From assembly GCA_030591305.1 (NCBI GenBank), contig JAUVBI010000187.1, positions 1-6,300 of the forward strand: 6,300 nt of DNA, given 5' to 3'. This DNA is from Pseudomonadota bacterium (GTDB lineage Bacteria; Pseudomonadota; Gammaproteobacteria; Pseudomonadales; Halieaceae). Below the pieces are notes generated by a model, which worked only from the letters and a program-made list of their open reading frames with translations, was not told the DNA's origin and did not search any database. Within the stretch, counting starts at the first letter, position 1, and the number at the start of each line of letters is the position of its first letter. Of the stretch, positions 1-5,293 are shown piece after piece. The translations under genes were made by a program, and so were the position numbers.

Positions 1-1373
1 ATAATACAATGGCCACATTGCTGGCCCGCAAGAATCGAACCCTGGAGGCCATTCCCCATCTCGAGGTAGTCGCCCGCAGCGGCAGGGACGTTCACTTTCC
101 CATATTATTAAACGGCTTCGATAAATTAAGCCCTGACGAACAGGCCCAACTGGTCGCCGGCATCAATGACCTGGCCCAGAAGTTTCCCGAGGAAAATGGC
201 ATTACCTTGAGCCAGGCGATCATCCACCGGGAGTTAAAACAAAATGACCAGGCACTTGATAAGCTGGAAAAGGTATTCGAACGCGAGCCCTACCAGCCCC
301 AGGCACTGGTGCTTGAAGCTCGAATACTTCTGGAGCGCGACGCCGACAAGCCCCTGCGGCGAATAGAACAGGCTCTGGAGGCCAAACCCGGCGATAGCAA
401 GCTGCGCCTGCAATATGCGCAACTACTCACCCGCGGCAGCATGGCCGCCGCACGCCAGCAATTTGAAATACTCTCCGCCCAAGCACCCGGCAACGGCGAT
501 CTATTATTTTCCCTCGCCCTGATCAACCGGGAAACGGGCAACACCACCGAAGCCAAAGCCTATCTGCAGCAGATGGTGGAACAGGACCTGAGAGCAGATG
601 AGGCCCATTATTATCTCGGGCGTATCCTGGAGGATGAAGGGGAACTGAAAGAGGCGGTGTCACACTATATGCAGGTGGAGGATGGGCGCAATTTTCTCAG
701 TGCCAACAGCCGTATAGGTACGATTCTGCTGGCGAGCCAACAAAAAGACCAGAACCACGCCTACCTGAATGATCTGCGACGCAAATACCCACAGCGAAAA
801 GAGCAGCTTTACGGCCTGGAAGTAGAAATGCTGACCCGCGCCGGGGAACTGGACAGCGCCATGAACGTGCTCAACCTGGCACTGCGTGACATGCCTGAAT
901 CGACAACCCTGCGCTACACGCGCTCTATGCTGGGGGAACAACAGAACGACCTGGCCCTGATGGAGCGGGACCTGCGCGAGATTATTCATCGGGAGCCCGA
1001 AAACGCCACAGCGCTCAACGCACTGGGCTACACCCTGGCTAATCGCACCGAACGCTACTCCGAGGCGTTCTCACTAATCTCCCGGGCACTGGCCCTACAA
1101 CCCGAGGAGCCGGCCATTCTGGACAGCATGGGCTGGGTCCTCTATCGACAAGGCAAATACCAACAGGCTGTGGAGTATCTCAGCAGAGCCTATACCAAAT
1201 TCCCCGACCCGGAAGTTGCCGCACACCTGGGCGAGGTGCTGTGGGTTTCAGGTGACACCACATCGGCCCAGGCAGTACTGCAAGGTGCGGTGGCGCGTGA
1301 CCCCGACCACCAACTACTGATAGAAACCATGCAGCGCCTGGGTGTGCCGCAGCCCACTCTGGTTAAACCATAG
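1..1373 (+). CDS. TPR-repeat protein, 5' end cut by window edge
   Basis: The reading frame is open to the left edge (codons at 3 and 6 precede the first ATG at 9) and ends at TAG 1371–1373. The 8 bases before that ATG hold no ribosome binding site, and relatives next to lolB in Pseudomonas-type genomes are longer (roughly 570–600 residues, from memory), so the true start is very probably upstream. Counting from the ATG at 9, the 454 visible residues are almost all helical repeats. The clearest tetratricopeptide units are at about 335–366 (ALGYTLANR...), 370–400 (LDSMGWVLYRQGKYQQAVEY, a hallmark of this family) and 403–433; degenerate units lie before them, for example about 68–130 and 163–225. 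No catalytic motif is visible, so it is probably a protein-interaction scaffold. Full-length relatives usually carry an export signal, which cannot be checked here. Its stop overlaps the lolB start, suggesting co-translation. Family call is firm; specific function is unknown. Confidence 0.88.
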   Translation, partial: NTMATLLARKNRTLEAIPHLEVVARSGRDVHFPILLNGFDKLSPDEQAQLVAGINDLAQKFPEENGITLSQAIIHRELKQNDQALDKLEKVFEREPYQPQALVLEARILLERDADKPLRRIEQALEAKPGDSKLRLQYAQLLTRGSMAAARQQFEILSAQAPGNGDLLFSLALINRETGNTTEAKAYLQQMVEQDLRADEAHYYLGRILEDEGELKEAVSHYMQVEDGRNFLSANSRIGTILLASQQKDQNHAYLNDLRRKYPQRKEQLYGLEVEMLTRAGELDSAMNVLNLALRDMPESTTLRYTRSMLGEQQNDLALMERDLREIIHREPENATALNALGYTLANRTERYSEAFSLISRALALQPEEPAILDSMGWVLYRQGKYQQAVEYLSRAYTKFPDPEVAAHLGEVLWVSGDTTSAQAVLQGAVARDPDHQLLIETMQRLGVPQPTLVKP

Positions 1374-1972
1374 TGAGATTTGCGCGGGATGCGGGCCTTT
1401 TCTGTGCCTGCCTGCTTCTGGCAAGTTGTGCCAGGCTACCCGAGCAAACCGCTACCGAGATGAGCTGGCAGGACAGAGTGGCGCAGATCTCCGCTTTAAG
1501 CCACTGGAAGGCCAGCGGCAAACTCGCTCTGCGAACCCCGAGCCAGTCCGAATCGGCCAACCTGGAATGGACCCAGGGCAACAAAATTACCCAAATCCTG
1601 CTCAGCGGCCCCATGGGTCTGGGGGCCACCGCCATTGAAAGTGACACAGTGCAGCTGAGAATCTCCCGCGACGGACAGACACAGGTTTATGATATTTCTT
1701 CCCAGGCTGCCAGTGACGTGATTATCGGCTGGGATTTGCCACTACAGGCGCTCCCCTACTGGATACTGGGCCTGCCCTCCCCCCAAGCCCCGGTACTGAA
1801 CCAGCTTGTCGAAGACGGCTTGTTGCGCCAGATTAAACAATTGGGATGGACCATCACCTACGAGCAATACCAGCAATTTGAGCAGTACACCCTGCCAACC
1901 CGCCTGACAATAGAACGCGATAGCACCCGGGCCCGGCTGATTATTCGACACTGGGGGAATTTTTCCAGCTAA
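1373..1972 (+). CDS. lolB: Outer-membrane lipoprotein insertion protein LolB
   Basis: LolB is the outer-membrane-anchored receptor that takes lipoproteins from the periplasmic carrier LolA and inserts them into the outer membrane. The 199-residue product has a lipoprotein signal: basic start (R3, R5), hydrophobic stretch about 8–17 and lipobox L16-A-S-C19. Residue +2 after the cysteine is Ala, not the Asp that retains lipoproteins in the inner membrane, which fits an outer-membrane location. Family marks include LLSGPMGLGATAIE at 77–90, matching the region of the exposed loop that acts in membrane insertion, and LPYWILGLP at 127–135, matching the WILGLP of E. coli LolB. Length is normal. The GTG start at 1373 shares its first base with the upstream TAG (TAGTG) and lacks a clear Shine–Dalgarno, so translation is probably coupled; no better in-frame start precedes the signal peptide. 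The stop overlaps the ispE ATG. Confidence 0.93.
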   Translation: MRFARDAGLFCACLLLASCARLPEQTATEMSWQDRVAQISALSHWKASGKLALRTPSQSESANLEWTQGNKITQILLSGPMGLGATAIESDTVQLRISRDGQTQVYDISSQAASDVIIGWDLPLQALPYWILGLPSPQAPVLNQLVEDGLLRQIKQLGWTITYEQYQQFEQYTLPTRLTIERDSTRARLIIRHWGNFSS

Positions 1973-2820
1973 TGCCCTTCAATCCCACCTTCACCTGCCT
2001 GTCACCGGCCAAACTGAACCTGTTTTTGCACATCACCGGGCGACGAGAGGACGGCTATCACACGCTGCAAACGGCTTTCCAGCTGCTGGACTGGGGTGAC
2101 ACCATGCACCTTACGACCCGCGGTGATGGCCAGCTCACGCTGTCAATCGACGACCTGGGCATTCCGATGGAAGAAAACCTTGTGATTCGGGCCGCCCGCC
2201 TGCTGCAGAGCATCTCAGCGGACAAAACGCTGGGGGCAGATATCGTGGTGGAGAAGAATATACCCCCCGGGGGAGGACTGGGCGGCGGCAGCTCCAATGC
2301 CGCCACCACGTTGCTGGCCCTGAACCAATTATGGGAAATTGACCTGAGTTCAAAAGAGCTACAGGCCATAGGGGCAAAGCTGGGTGCCGATGTACCCGTT
2401 TTTGTGGCCGGGCACAGCGCATGGGCCGAGGGAATCGGTGAAATTTTAACCCCTCTGGAGCTGCCATTGTGCTGGTATTTAATCGTCCAGCCCCAATGCC
2501 ATGTGAGTACTGCCAAAATATTTTCCTGTGGGCAATTGACACGGGGCACCGCTCCCATCACACTAGCGGCCTTTTTTAGGGGAGACTCCCGAAACGACTG
2601 TCAGGCAATTGTTAGCAAACTGTACCCAGAAGTAGCTAACGCATTGAAATGGATAAGTAAATTCGGAGAGGCCAAATTAACCGGAACTGGCGCATGTGTG
2701 TTTGTCAGTTTCGAGACCAGAGAGGAAGCTGACGCTGTTAAGCGCCAACTACCCGAAAAGTGGACAGGATTTGTTGCCAGGGGCATAAATAAATCCCCCG
2801 TCCTCACATCTTTGGTATGA
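1972..2820 (+). CDS. ispE: 4-diphosphocytidyl-2-C-methyl-D-erythritol kinase
   Basis: IspE is the cytosolic GHMP-family kinase of the MEP (non-mevalonate) isoprenoid pathway; it uses ATP to phosphorylate 4-diphosphocytidyl-2-C-methyl-D-erythritol at the 2-hydroxyl. The 282 residues match the usual length (E. coli 283). Visible marks in order are SPAKLNLFLHITGRREDGYH at 11–30 with the active-site Lys at K14, the glycine-rich ATP-binding loop PPGGGLGGGSSNAA at 98–111, LGADVPVF at 138–145 with the catalytic Asp at D140, GEILTP at 156–161, and the C-terminal GHMP motif KLTGTGACVF at 235–244. The ATG at 1972 overlaps the lolB stop (TAATG). A G-rich GGGGGA at 1953–1958 lies rather far upstream, so coupling to lolB translation is likely. 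The stop codon lies inside a candidate promoter for the following tRNA gene. Nothing is missing or broken. Confidence 0.97.
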   Translation: MPFNPTFTCLSPAKLNLFLHITGRREDGYHTLQTAFQLLDWGDTMHLTTRGDGQLTLSIDDLGIPMEENLVIRAARLLQSISADKTLGADIVVEKNIPPGGGLGGGSSNAATTLLALNQLWEIDLSSKELQAIGAKLGADVPVFVAGHSAWAEGIGEILTPLELPLCWYLIVQPQCHVSTAKIFSCGQLTRGTAPITLAAFFRGDSRNDCQAIVSKLYPEVANALKWISKFGEAKLTGTGACVFVSFETREEADAVKRQLPEKWTGFVARGINKSPVLTSLV

Positions 2821-2821
2821 T
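2813..2821 (+). promoter_or_regulatory. Candidate extended -10 promoter for tRNA-Gln–prs
   Basis: TGGTATGAT is an extended -10 element (TGn followed by TATGAT, 5 of 6 matches to TATAAT). It is followed by the C-rich CCACCCG, like the GC-rich discriminator of many stable-RNA promoters. Transcription would begin near 2828, leaving only about 7 leader bases before the tRNA at 2835. No good -35 hexamer lies 16–18 bases upstream, which an extended -10 can tolerate. The element overlaps the last ispE codons and the TGA stop. Inferred from sequence only. Confidence 0.5.
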
Positions 2822-2834
2822 CCACCCGTTTTAT

Positions 2835-2909
2835 TGGGGTGTCGCCAAGCGGCAAGGCACCAGGTTTTGATCCTGGCATTCGTAGGTTCGAATCCTGCCA
2901 CCCCAGCCA
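2835..2909 (+). tRNA. tRNA-Gln (anticodon UUG), CCA encoded
   Basis: This is a complete 75-base glutamine tRNA that decodes CAA (and CAG by wobble). The acceptor stem pairs TGGGGTG with CACCCCA, including the U1–A72 pair typical of bacterial tRNA-Gln, with discriminator G and an encoded CCA at 2907–2909. The anticodon stem is CCAGG/CCTGG around the loop TTTTGAT, with anticodon TTG at 2867–2869. The T arm is GTAGG-TTCGAAT-CCTGC with one G·U pair. It closely matches the E. coli UUG tRNA-Gln sequence. It lies 14 bases after ispE and 27 bases before prs, with no terminator on either side, so it is probably cut out of a longer transcript that continues into prs. Confidence 0.98.
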
Positions 2910-2921
2910 TATTCCACTGCC

Positions 2922-2926
2922 AAAGG
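2922..2926 (+). promoter_or_regulatory. Ribosome binding site that decides the prs GTG start
   Basis: AAAGG lies 10 bases before the GTG at 2937 but 22 or more before the in-frame ATGs at 2949 and 2952, so it favours the GTG. The site is partly inside a possible small hairpin: CTGCC (2917–2921) can pair with GGTAG (2925–2929) around an AAA loop, with one G·U pair, which would cover the GG of the site. Confidence 0.6.
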
Positions 2927-2936
2927 TAGAGCAGCT

Positions 2937-3884
2937 GTGTCATCAAAAATGATGGTCTTTACAGGTAACGCCAACCCCACCCTGGCCCGCAAGGTGGCCA
3001 GCAGATTGTATCTGTCCCTGGGTAATGCCGACGTTGGTAAATTCAGCGATGGCGAGGTAGCGGTTGAGTTGAAAGAGAACGTACGTGGCAAGGATGTATT
3101 CATCCTGCAACCCACCTGCGCTCCCACCAACGACAACCTGATGGAACTGATCGTAATGATCGATGCCCTGCGCCGCGCCTCTGCCGCTCGAATTACCGCA
3201 GTTGTGCCCTACTTTGGCTACGCCAGACAGGATCGCCGAGTGCGCTCGGCCCGGGTTGCAATTACCTCCAAAGTGGTTGCCGACATGATGGTCAATGTGG
3301 GCGTTGATCGTGTATTAACGGTAGATTTACACGCAGAACAAATACAGGGGTTTTTCGCCTGTCCCGTAGACAATGTTTATGGTTCGCCAATTCTTATCGA
3401 AGACATTGTCCGCTGTAACTATGACAATTTGATTGTAGTATCACCCGACATCGGCGGCGTGGTAAGAGCCCGGGCTGTCGCCAAGCAGTTGGATGACGCC
3501 GACCTGGCCATTATTGATAAACGTAGGCCCCAGGCCAATGAAGCTCAGGTCATGAACCTGATTGGTGAAGTTGAAGGGCGTACCTGCCTGCTGGTGGACG
3601 ACATGGTCGACACGGCGGGCACCCTGTGTAAAGCGGCCGATGCTCTAAAAGAGCGCGGCGCGTCCAAAGTCGTGGCCTACTGTACCCACCCGGTATTATC
3701 GGGCAATGCTCTGGAAAATATTAAGAACTCCCAACTCGATGAGTTGGTAGTGACAGACACGATTCCCCTGAGTGCGGACGCGAGAGCTTTAGACAAGATT
3801 CGCGAACTCACGATTGCCGACCTGCTCGCAGAATCTATGCGCCGGGTCAGCAACGAGGAATCTATTAGCGCGATGTTCAATTAA
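2937..3884 (+). CDS. prs: Ribose-phosphate pyrophosphokinase (PRPP synthetase)
   Basis: Prs transfers pyrophosphate from ATP to ribose 5-phosphate, giving PRPP for purine, pyrimidine, histidine, tryptophan and NAD synthesis; class I enzymes are cytosolic hexamers controlled by phosphate and ADP. The 315 residues are the standard length. Visible marks are FSDGE at 36–40, [10 protein letters not shown] at 97–106 (ATP-binding/flexible region), [11 protein letters not shown] at 129–139 with metal-binding H132, the catalytic loop K195-R-R197, the PRPP-binding loop DDMVDTAGT at 221–229, and the C-terminus [13 protein letters not shown]. The start [11 protein letters not shown], almost identical to the Pseudomonas form, supports the GTG at 2937. 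One oddity: the usual FFDxPVDN reads FFACPVDN, so the first, near-invariant Asp is Ala at 141 while D145 and N146 are kept. The gene follows tRNA-Gln by 27 bases and probably shares its transcript. Confidence 0.97.
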   Translation: MSSKMMVFTGNANPTLARKVASRLYLSLGNADVGKFSDGEVAVELKENVRGKDVFILQPTCAPTNDNLMELIVMIDALRRASAARITAVVPYFGYARQDRRVRSARVAITSKVVADMMVNVGVDRVLTVDLHAEQIQGFFACPVDNVYGSPILIEDIVRCNYDNLIVVSPDIGGVVRARAVAKQLDDADLAIIDKRRPQANEAQVMNLIGEVEGRTCLLVDDMVDTAGTLCKAADALKERGASKVVAYCTHPVLSGNALENIKNSQLDELVVTDTIPLSADARALDKIRELTIADLLAESMRRVSNEESISAMFN

Positions 3885-3903
3885 GAATATCGTTTACTGC
3901 AAC

Positions 3904-3936
3904 GCATTGCCGCGCCGGTCGCAAGCACGGTAATGT
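3904..3936 (+). promoter_or_regulatory. Possible stem-loop in rplY leader
   Basis: CATTGCCG (3905–3912) can pair with CGGTAATG (3928–3935): seven Watson–Crick pairs and one G·T (G·U in RNA), extendable by a G·U pair between 3904 and 3936, around a 15-base loop. It ends 6 bases before the rplY ribosome binding site and has no following T run, so it is not an intrinsic terminator. In E. coli, L25 is reported to repress translation of its own mRNA through a structured leader; whether this element does the same is inference. The rest of the 73-base prs–rplY gap shows no convincing promoter. Confidence 0.35.
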
Positions 3937-3942
3937 CTTATC

Positions 3943-3949
3943 AAGGGAG
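3943..3949 (+). promoter_or_regulatory. Strong rplY ribosome binding site
   Basis: AAGGGAG lies 8 bases before the ATG at 3958. It is the strongest Shine–Dalgarno match in the window, as expected for a ribosomal protein gene, and it fixes the start. Confidence 0.8.
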
Positions 3950-3957
3950 TCACGACT

Positions 3958-4650
3958 ATGTCTGACCAATTTGAATTACAAGCCGAAGTACGTGAGGACA
4001 TGGGGAAAGGTGCGAGCCGCCGCCTGCGTCGTCTCGCCGATCAAGTTCCCGCCATCATCTACGGTGGTAAAAAAGATCCACAGCCTCTGACCCTGGTTCG
4101 CAAGGATCTGGAAAAGGCCCTGGAAAACGAAGCGTTCTACTCTCACGTTCTGACTATCAAGGTAGGTAAAACGAAAGAGAAGGCTATTCTGAAGGACCTG
4201 CAACGTCACCCCGCCAAAGATTCGGTCATGCACGCCGATTTTATGCGCGTTGACGACAAAGTGGCTATCAAGGTACACGTACCTATCCACTTCCTGAACG
4301 AAGAAATATCCATCGGTGTTAAAACCGAAGGCGGAATCGTTCAGCACCAGACCAATGACATTGAAATCCTGTGTCTGCCAGCTGATATCCCCGAGTATAT
4401 TGAAGTGGATATGGCTGAAGTAGCAACAGGCCAAATCATTCATTTGTCAGATGTTACCCTGCCAGAAAAAGTCACTTCAGTTGCCCTGGCACTGGGTGAG
4501 GACCACGACCTTGCTATCGCTTCTATCATCGCTCCTAAAGGTGCGAGCGAAGAAGAGGAAGAGGAAGCAGCCGCAGCAGCCGCGGCCGCAGCAGCAGAAG
4601 GCGCTGATGGCGAAGAAGGTTCTACAGAAGAAGGCGGCAGCGAGGAGTAA
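3958..4650 (+). CDS. rplY: 50S ribosomal protein L25, long CTC/TL5 form
   Basis: L25 binds 5S rRNA in the central protuberance of the 50S subunit. The 230-residue product has two domains. The N-terminal 5S-binding L25 domain (about 5–95) shows GKGASRRLRR at 16–25, PAIIYGG at 31–37, and HPAKDSVMHADFMRV at 84–98. The C-terminal TL5/CTC beta domain (about 100–192) shows VKTEGGIVQH at 121–130 and IPEYIEVDM at 144–152. E. coli L25 has only the first domain (94 residues); the long form is normal in Pseudomonas and many other bacteria. The protein ends in an acidic low-complexity tail: six Glu (198–203), ten Ala (204–213), then a Glu/Gly-rich end to 230. It is preceded by a strong ribosome binding site and a possible leader stem-loop, and its stop codon lies in the loop of a perfect hairpin. 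pth follows 25 bases later. Confidence 0.96.
   Translation: MSDQFELQAEVREDMGKGASRRLRRLADQVPAIIYGGKKDPQPLTLVRKDLEKALENEAFYSHVLTIKVGKTKEKAILKDLQRHPAKDSVMHADFMRVDDKVAIKVHVPIHFLNEEISIGVKTEGGIVQHQTNDIEILCLPADIPEYIEVDMAEVATGQIIHLSDVTLPEKVTSVALALGEDHDLAIASIIAPKGASEEEEEEAAAAAAAAAAEGADGEEGSTEEGGSEE
4549..4596 (+). repeat. Low-complexity Glu6–Ala10 coding tract in rplY
   Basis: Sixteen consecutive codons encode six Glu (GAA/GAG) then ten Ala (GCA/GCC/GCG). Synonymous codons are mixed, so this is not a pure trinucleotide repeat, which should make it less prone to slippage than a perfect repeat. It forms the start of a probably flexible acidic tail beyond the folded L25 domains. Confidence 0.85.
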
Positions 4651-4660
4651 CTCCTCGCTG
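4638..4660 (+). other. Perfect 10-bp hairpin with the rplY stop codon in its loop
   Basis: CAGCGAGGAG (4638–4647) is followed by TAA (4648–4650) and the exact reverse complement CTCCTCGCTG (4651–4660). The three-base loop is the rplY stop codon. No T run follows, so it is not a classical intrinsic terminator. The left arm holds GAGGAG, a Shine–Dalgarno-like string that the hairpin would hide. It may act in rplY/pth mRNA stability, processing or translational coupling; the role is inferred. Confidence 0.7.
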
Positions 4661-4675
4661 TGAGCGGCACCTGCG

Positions 4676-5266
4676 TTGACAGCACAGATAAAACTGATTG
4701 TTGGATTGGGCAACCCCGGTAGTGAATACCGGGGCACTCGCCACAACGCGGGTGCCGATTTTCTCCTTGAATTGGCCAGACAGTGCAGTGTCACTTTACA
4801 GCCAGACTCAAAATTCTTTGGTCTTGCCGGGCGGGTTAACTACGCCAGACACGATCTGCGATTACTGCTCCCGACAACGTTTATGAACCGTAGCGGCCAG
4901 GCCGTCTCGGCAATGGCGCGGTTCTATAAAATTGAACCGGAGGAGATTCTAGTCGTTCACGATGAACTGGATATCCCCCCAGGCACTGCCAAATTTAAGC
5001 GCGGTGGCGGCCATGGTGGACACAATGGTCTGCGAGACATTGTGCCAGCACTGGGGAACAACAAAAACTTCTGTCGCCTGCGTATCGGTATTGGCCACCC
5101 GGGCCACGCATCAAAGGTAACAGGCTATGTGCTTGGAGCCCCGTCACAAGTCGACCGAACACGTATCAATGCATGCATAGACGAGGCCATCGCCGCTCTC
5201 CCCCTGCTACTGGATGGAGACGAAGGAAAAGCAATGTCCCAATTACACAGTTTTAGCGCCGTTTGA
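4676..5266 (+). CDS. pth: Peptidyl-tRNA hydrolase
   Basis: Pth cleaves the ester bond of peptidyl-tRNAs that drop off ribosomes, recycling tRNA; it is a cytosolic, normally essential monomer. The 196 residues match the family length. Visible marks are [19 protein letters not shown] at 8–26 with N13 and catalytic H23, PTTFMNRSG at 66–74 with N71, [11 protein letters not shown] at 93–103 with D96, [13 protein letters not shown] at 110–122 with H116 and N117, and [12 protein letters not shown] at 132–143. The start is TTG at 4676: the only upstream in-frame stop is TGA at 4661–4663, no ATG or GTG lies between, and [15 protein letters not shown] aligns with the E. coli N-terminus. No good Shine–Dalgarno is seen (weak GAGCGG at 4662–4667), so translation may be low or depend on ribosomes finishing rplY 25 bases upstream. 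The pth–ychF pair is conserved in gammaproteobacteria. Confidence 0.96.
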   Translation: MTAQIKLIVGLGNPGSEYRGTRHNAGADFLLELARQCSVTLQPDSKFFGLAGRVNYARHDLRLLLPTTFMNRSGQAVSAMARFYKIEPEEILVVHDELDIPPGTAKFKRGGGHGGHNGLRDIVPALGNNKNFCRLRIGIGHPGHASKVTGYVLGAPSQVDRTRINACIDEAIAALPLLLDGDEGKAMSQLHSFSAV

Positions 5267-5280
5267 ACCAGCGGACAATC

Positions 5281-5287
5281 AAAGGAA
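5281..5287 (+). promoter_or_regulatory. ychF ribosome binding site
   Basis: AAAGGAA in the 27-base pth–ychF gap ends 6 bases before the ATG at 5294 and fixes that start. I see no promoter or terminator in the gap, so ychF is probably read through from pth. Confidence 0.7.
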
Positions 5288-5293
5288 CTTCAC

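Noticed and set aside
1342..1638. 98-codon plus-strand frame overlapping the lolB start
   Set aside because: It overlaps the lolipoprotein signal and body of lolB in another frame and shows no domain.
2058..2561. Long minus-strand open frames opposite ispE (135 and 167 codons)
   Set aside because: They lie wholly opposite a clear ispE gene, show no recognisable domain and have a composition typical of antisense reading of GC-rich codons.
3907..3936. Possible rplY promoter TTGCCG-N18-TAATGT
   Set aside because: The -10 matches the consensus at only about 3 of 6 bases and both parts overlap the leader stem-loop; too weak to annotate.
3885..3957. Intrinsic terminator between prs and rplY
   Set aside because: No GC-rich stem followed by a T run is present; read-through from prs is as likely as not.
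4676..4681. TTGACA, a perfect -35 hexamer at the pth start
   Set aside because: No acceptable -10 lies 16–18 bases downstream, and the bases are the first two pth codons; chance match.
4440..4794. Several frames overlapping the rplY tail and pth start on both strands
   Set aside because: Their Ala/Ser, Lys/Gln or Cys/Phe-rich runs are just the Glu–Ala codon tract read in other frames.
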